Below the pieces are notes generated by a model. That model searched no databases, was not told the origin of the DNA, and saw nothing but the letters and a program-made list of their open reading frames with translations. A stretch of 64,000 bases of DNA from Candidatus Melainabacteria bacterium (lineage in GTDB: Bacteria > Cyanobacteriota > Vampirovibrionia > Obscuribacterales > Obscuribacteraceae), in contig JAFKGK010000003.1 in the NCBI GenBank assembly GCA_017307165.1, positions 62,001-126,000 of the forward strand. The letters run 5' to 3'. This document shows, piece after piece, positions 63,294-64,000 of this stretch (position 1 is its first letter; each line of letters opens with the position of its first letter). The position numbers and the translations under genes were made by a program.

Positions 63294-64000
63294 CTATGCG
63301 ACTTCCGATTTGTCTTGTTCCATTTGGTTCACTTCATTGATTTGTCTGATTTCATTTTGTCTCATTTCATTTATCTGGGGAATCTGAGCTGCCGTAACGG
63401 CATTTTGCTCCTCATCCCTCAGCATCTTTCCCACCGCCTCCGGTACCATTACGGTGACCGCATTAGGGATGACTGTAATGCGCATGGGGGGATGTCCTGC
63501 TTCCTCTCCATCGATCATCGCCATCATTTCCCTGACTCTTGGAGATTCTCCTGGTTCCAATTGTTCTTTCAAAAATAAATTTTTGATTTTTTGCGCTGCT
63601 TTTTGAAAGCTCGATCGGATGCCCTTGCGTGGTATTGGCTCGATCACGACTTCTTTGACGCCCATCACATAGTAGGGCATCGAAACATCCTTGACGCCGG
63701 CAGCAAATCTAAATCCAACCGAGACATAATCCTTGAGCTCCTTTGGATCCAATATATGCAAGTCGAGCTTGCCATCAAAGAGATGTTTGATATCGGCAGT
63801 CTTGCCCAAACCCAAATCGGCTACGTTGCCGACAAAGACACCACTTGCTTGGACCTTAAATGAATGCCCTCCAGTAGTGATCTTAAAGACACCTGGTCTT
63901 TTGGTGATCGTGTCGAGTAGTGCCACTACATATGCCATCATTTTATAGCGAGTCTTGAGGTGGCGGGCTGGATTGACAAAGGCATCGGATAGCGGGCCGA
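63294..64000 (-). CDS. Diacylglycerol/lipid kinase (YegS/DgkB-like), C-terminal part
   Basis: The frame is open through the right window edge; 235 codons are seen and the start and catalytic GGDGT region lie outside. The double Met at 63941 is internal: upstream codons read LSDAFVNPARHLKTRYKM, continuous with family sequence. VFVGNVADLGLGKTADIKHLFDGKLDLHIL matches the C-terminal lobe of DAGK-type lipid kinases in which the DGKLD motif ends the second domain. A charged and Gln/Asn-rich tail follows (about the last 50 residues). The substrate would be diacylglycerol or a related lipid. Confidence 0.72.
   Translation of the reverse strand, partial: GPLSDAFVNPARHLKTRYKMMAYVVALLDTITKRPGVFKITTGGHSFKVQASGVFVGNVADLGLGKTADIKHLFDGKLDLHILDPKELKDYVSVGFRFAAGVKDVSMPYYVMGVKEVVIEPIPRKGIRSSFQKAAQKIKNLFLKEQLEPGESPRVREMMAMIDGEEAGHPPMRITVIPNAVTVMVPEAVGKMLRDEEQNAVTAAQIPQINEMRQNEIRQINEVNQMEQDKSEVA

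Overview
The window looks like a chromosomal segment of a Gram-negative-type, free-living bacterium. The best guess is the Melainabacteria/Obscuribacterales branch next to Cyanobacteria. This is an inference, not a search result. It rests on six Hanks-type Ser/Thr kinases in 64 kb (four carrying extracytoplasmic leucine-rich repeats), a type III glutamine synthetase, a PPK2 polyphosphate kinase, an LpxI-type lipid A enzyme, many secreted low-complexity or repeat proteins, and frequent GTG/TTG starts.

Layout. Positions 1-5705 (minus strand): ychF, a secreted protein, two paralogous membrane kinases and the start of an MprF/LysX-like lipid enzyme; the last three genes are chained by overlapping stop/start codons. 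5879-7934: a response regulator/histidine kinase pair. 8716-9396: beta-carbonic anhydrase. 9467-14198 (minus): two tandem TM-LRR kinases, divergent from a membrane/TPR gene pair (14270-15864). 15984-18337: a small GTG-start gene, a secreted WFG-repeat protein and PPK2. 18344-21607 (minus): a CPA2 cation/proton antiporter, a small exported protein and a CxxC redoxin. 21786-30675: a third TM-LRR kinase, HtpX, a YtcJ-type amidohydrolase, an isochorismatase-fold hydrolase, an ankyrin protein and a membrane gene pair. 31722-31795: tRNA-Arg(ACG). 31891-38703: a secreted protein, LpxI, TPR and unknown proteins, YjbQ and GSIII. 38856-44640: an apparent operon of a fourth TM-LRR kinase, a CHASE3-like GGDEF/EAL protein and a membrane protein. 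44743-47625: a giant helical repeat protein. 47773-49101: an intact IS256-family element. 49262-56684: rsgA, typA, a GT87-like protein, a D-2-hydroxyacid dehydrogenase and glpD. 56706-64000: a glycine-zipper protein, a TPR-CHAT protein without its catalytic dyad, an 18-residue-repeat protein, a ferritin-like helix pair, a small secreted protein and a partial diacylglycerol kinase.

The most unusual signal is not a gene. Six intergenic palindromes of nearly fixed size fall into two families, A (four copies, 72-73 nt) and B (two copies, 64 nt). Within a family the apical loop is constant, while the roughly 20-nt outer stem is different in every copy yet still self-complementary. The GC-rich inner stem shows compensatory change, and most remaining stem mispairs are G-U type when the element is read in one orientation. 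Nearly all copies sit at gene 3' ends, often between convergent genes. In two family A copies one arm is also present in neighbouring tandem or direct repeats, and in one of these the IS256 element has inserted into the arm with a clean 8-bp target duplication. I do not recognise these as a described repeat family.

Functionally the window is dominated by signalling (six kinases, one two-component system, one c-di-GMP protein) and by cell-envelope and exported proteins, with scattered housekeeping genes between them.
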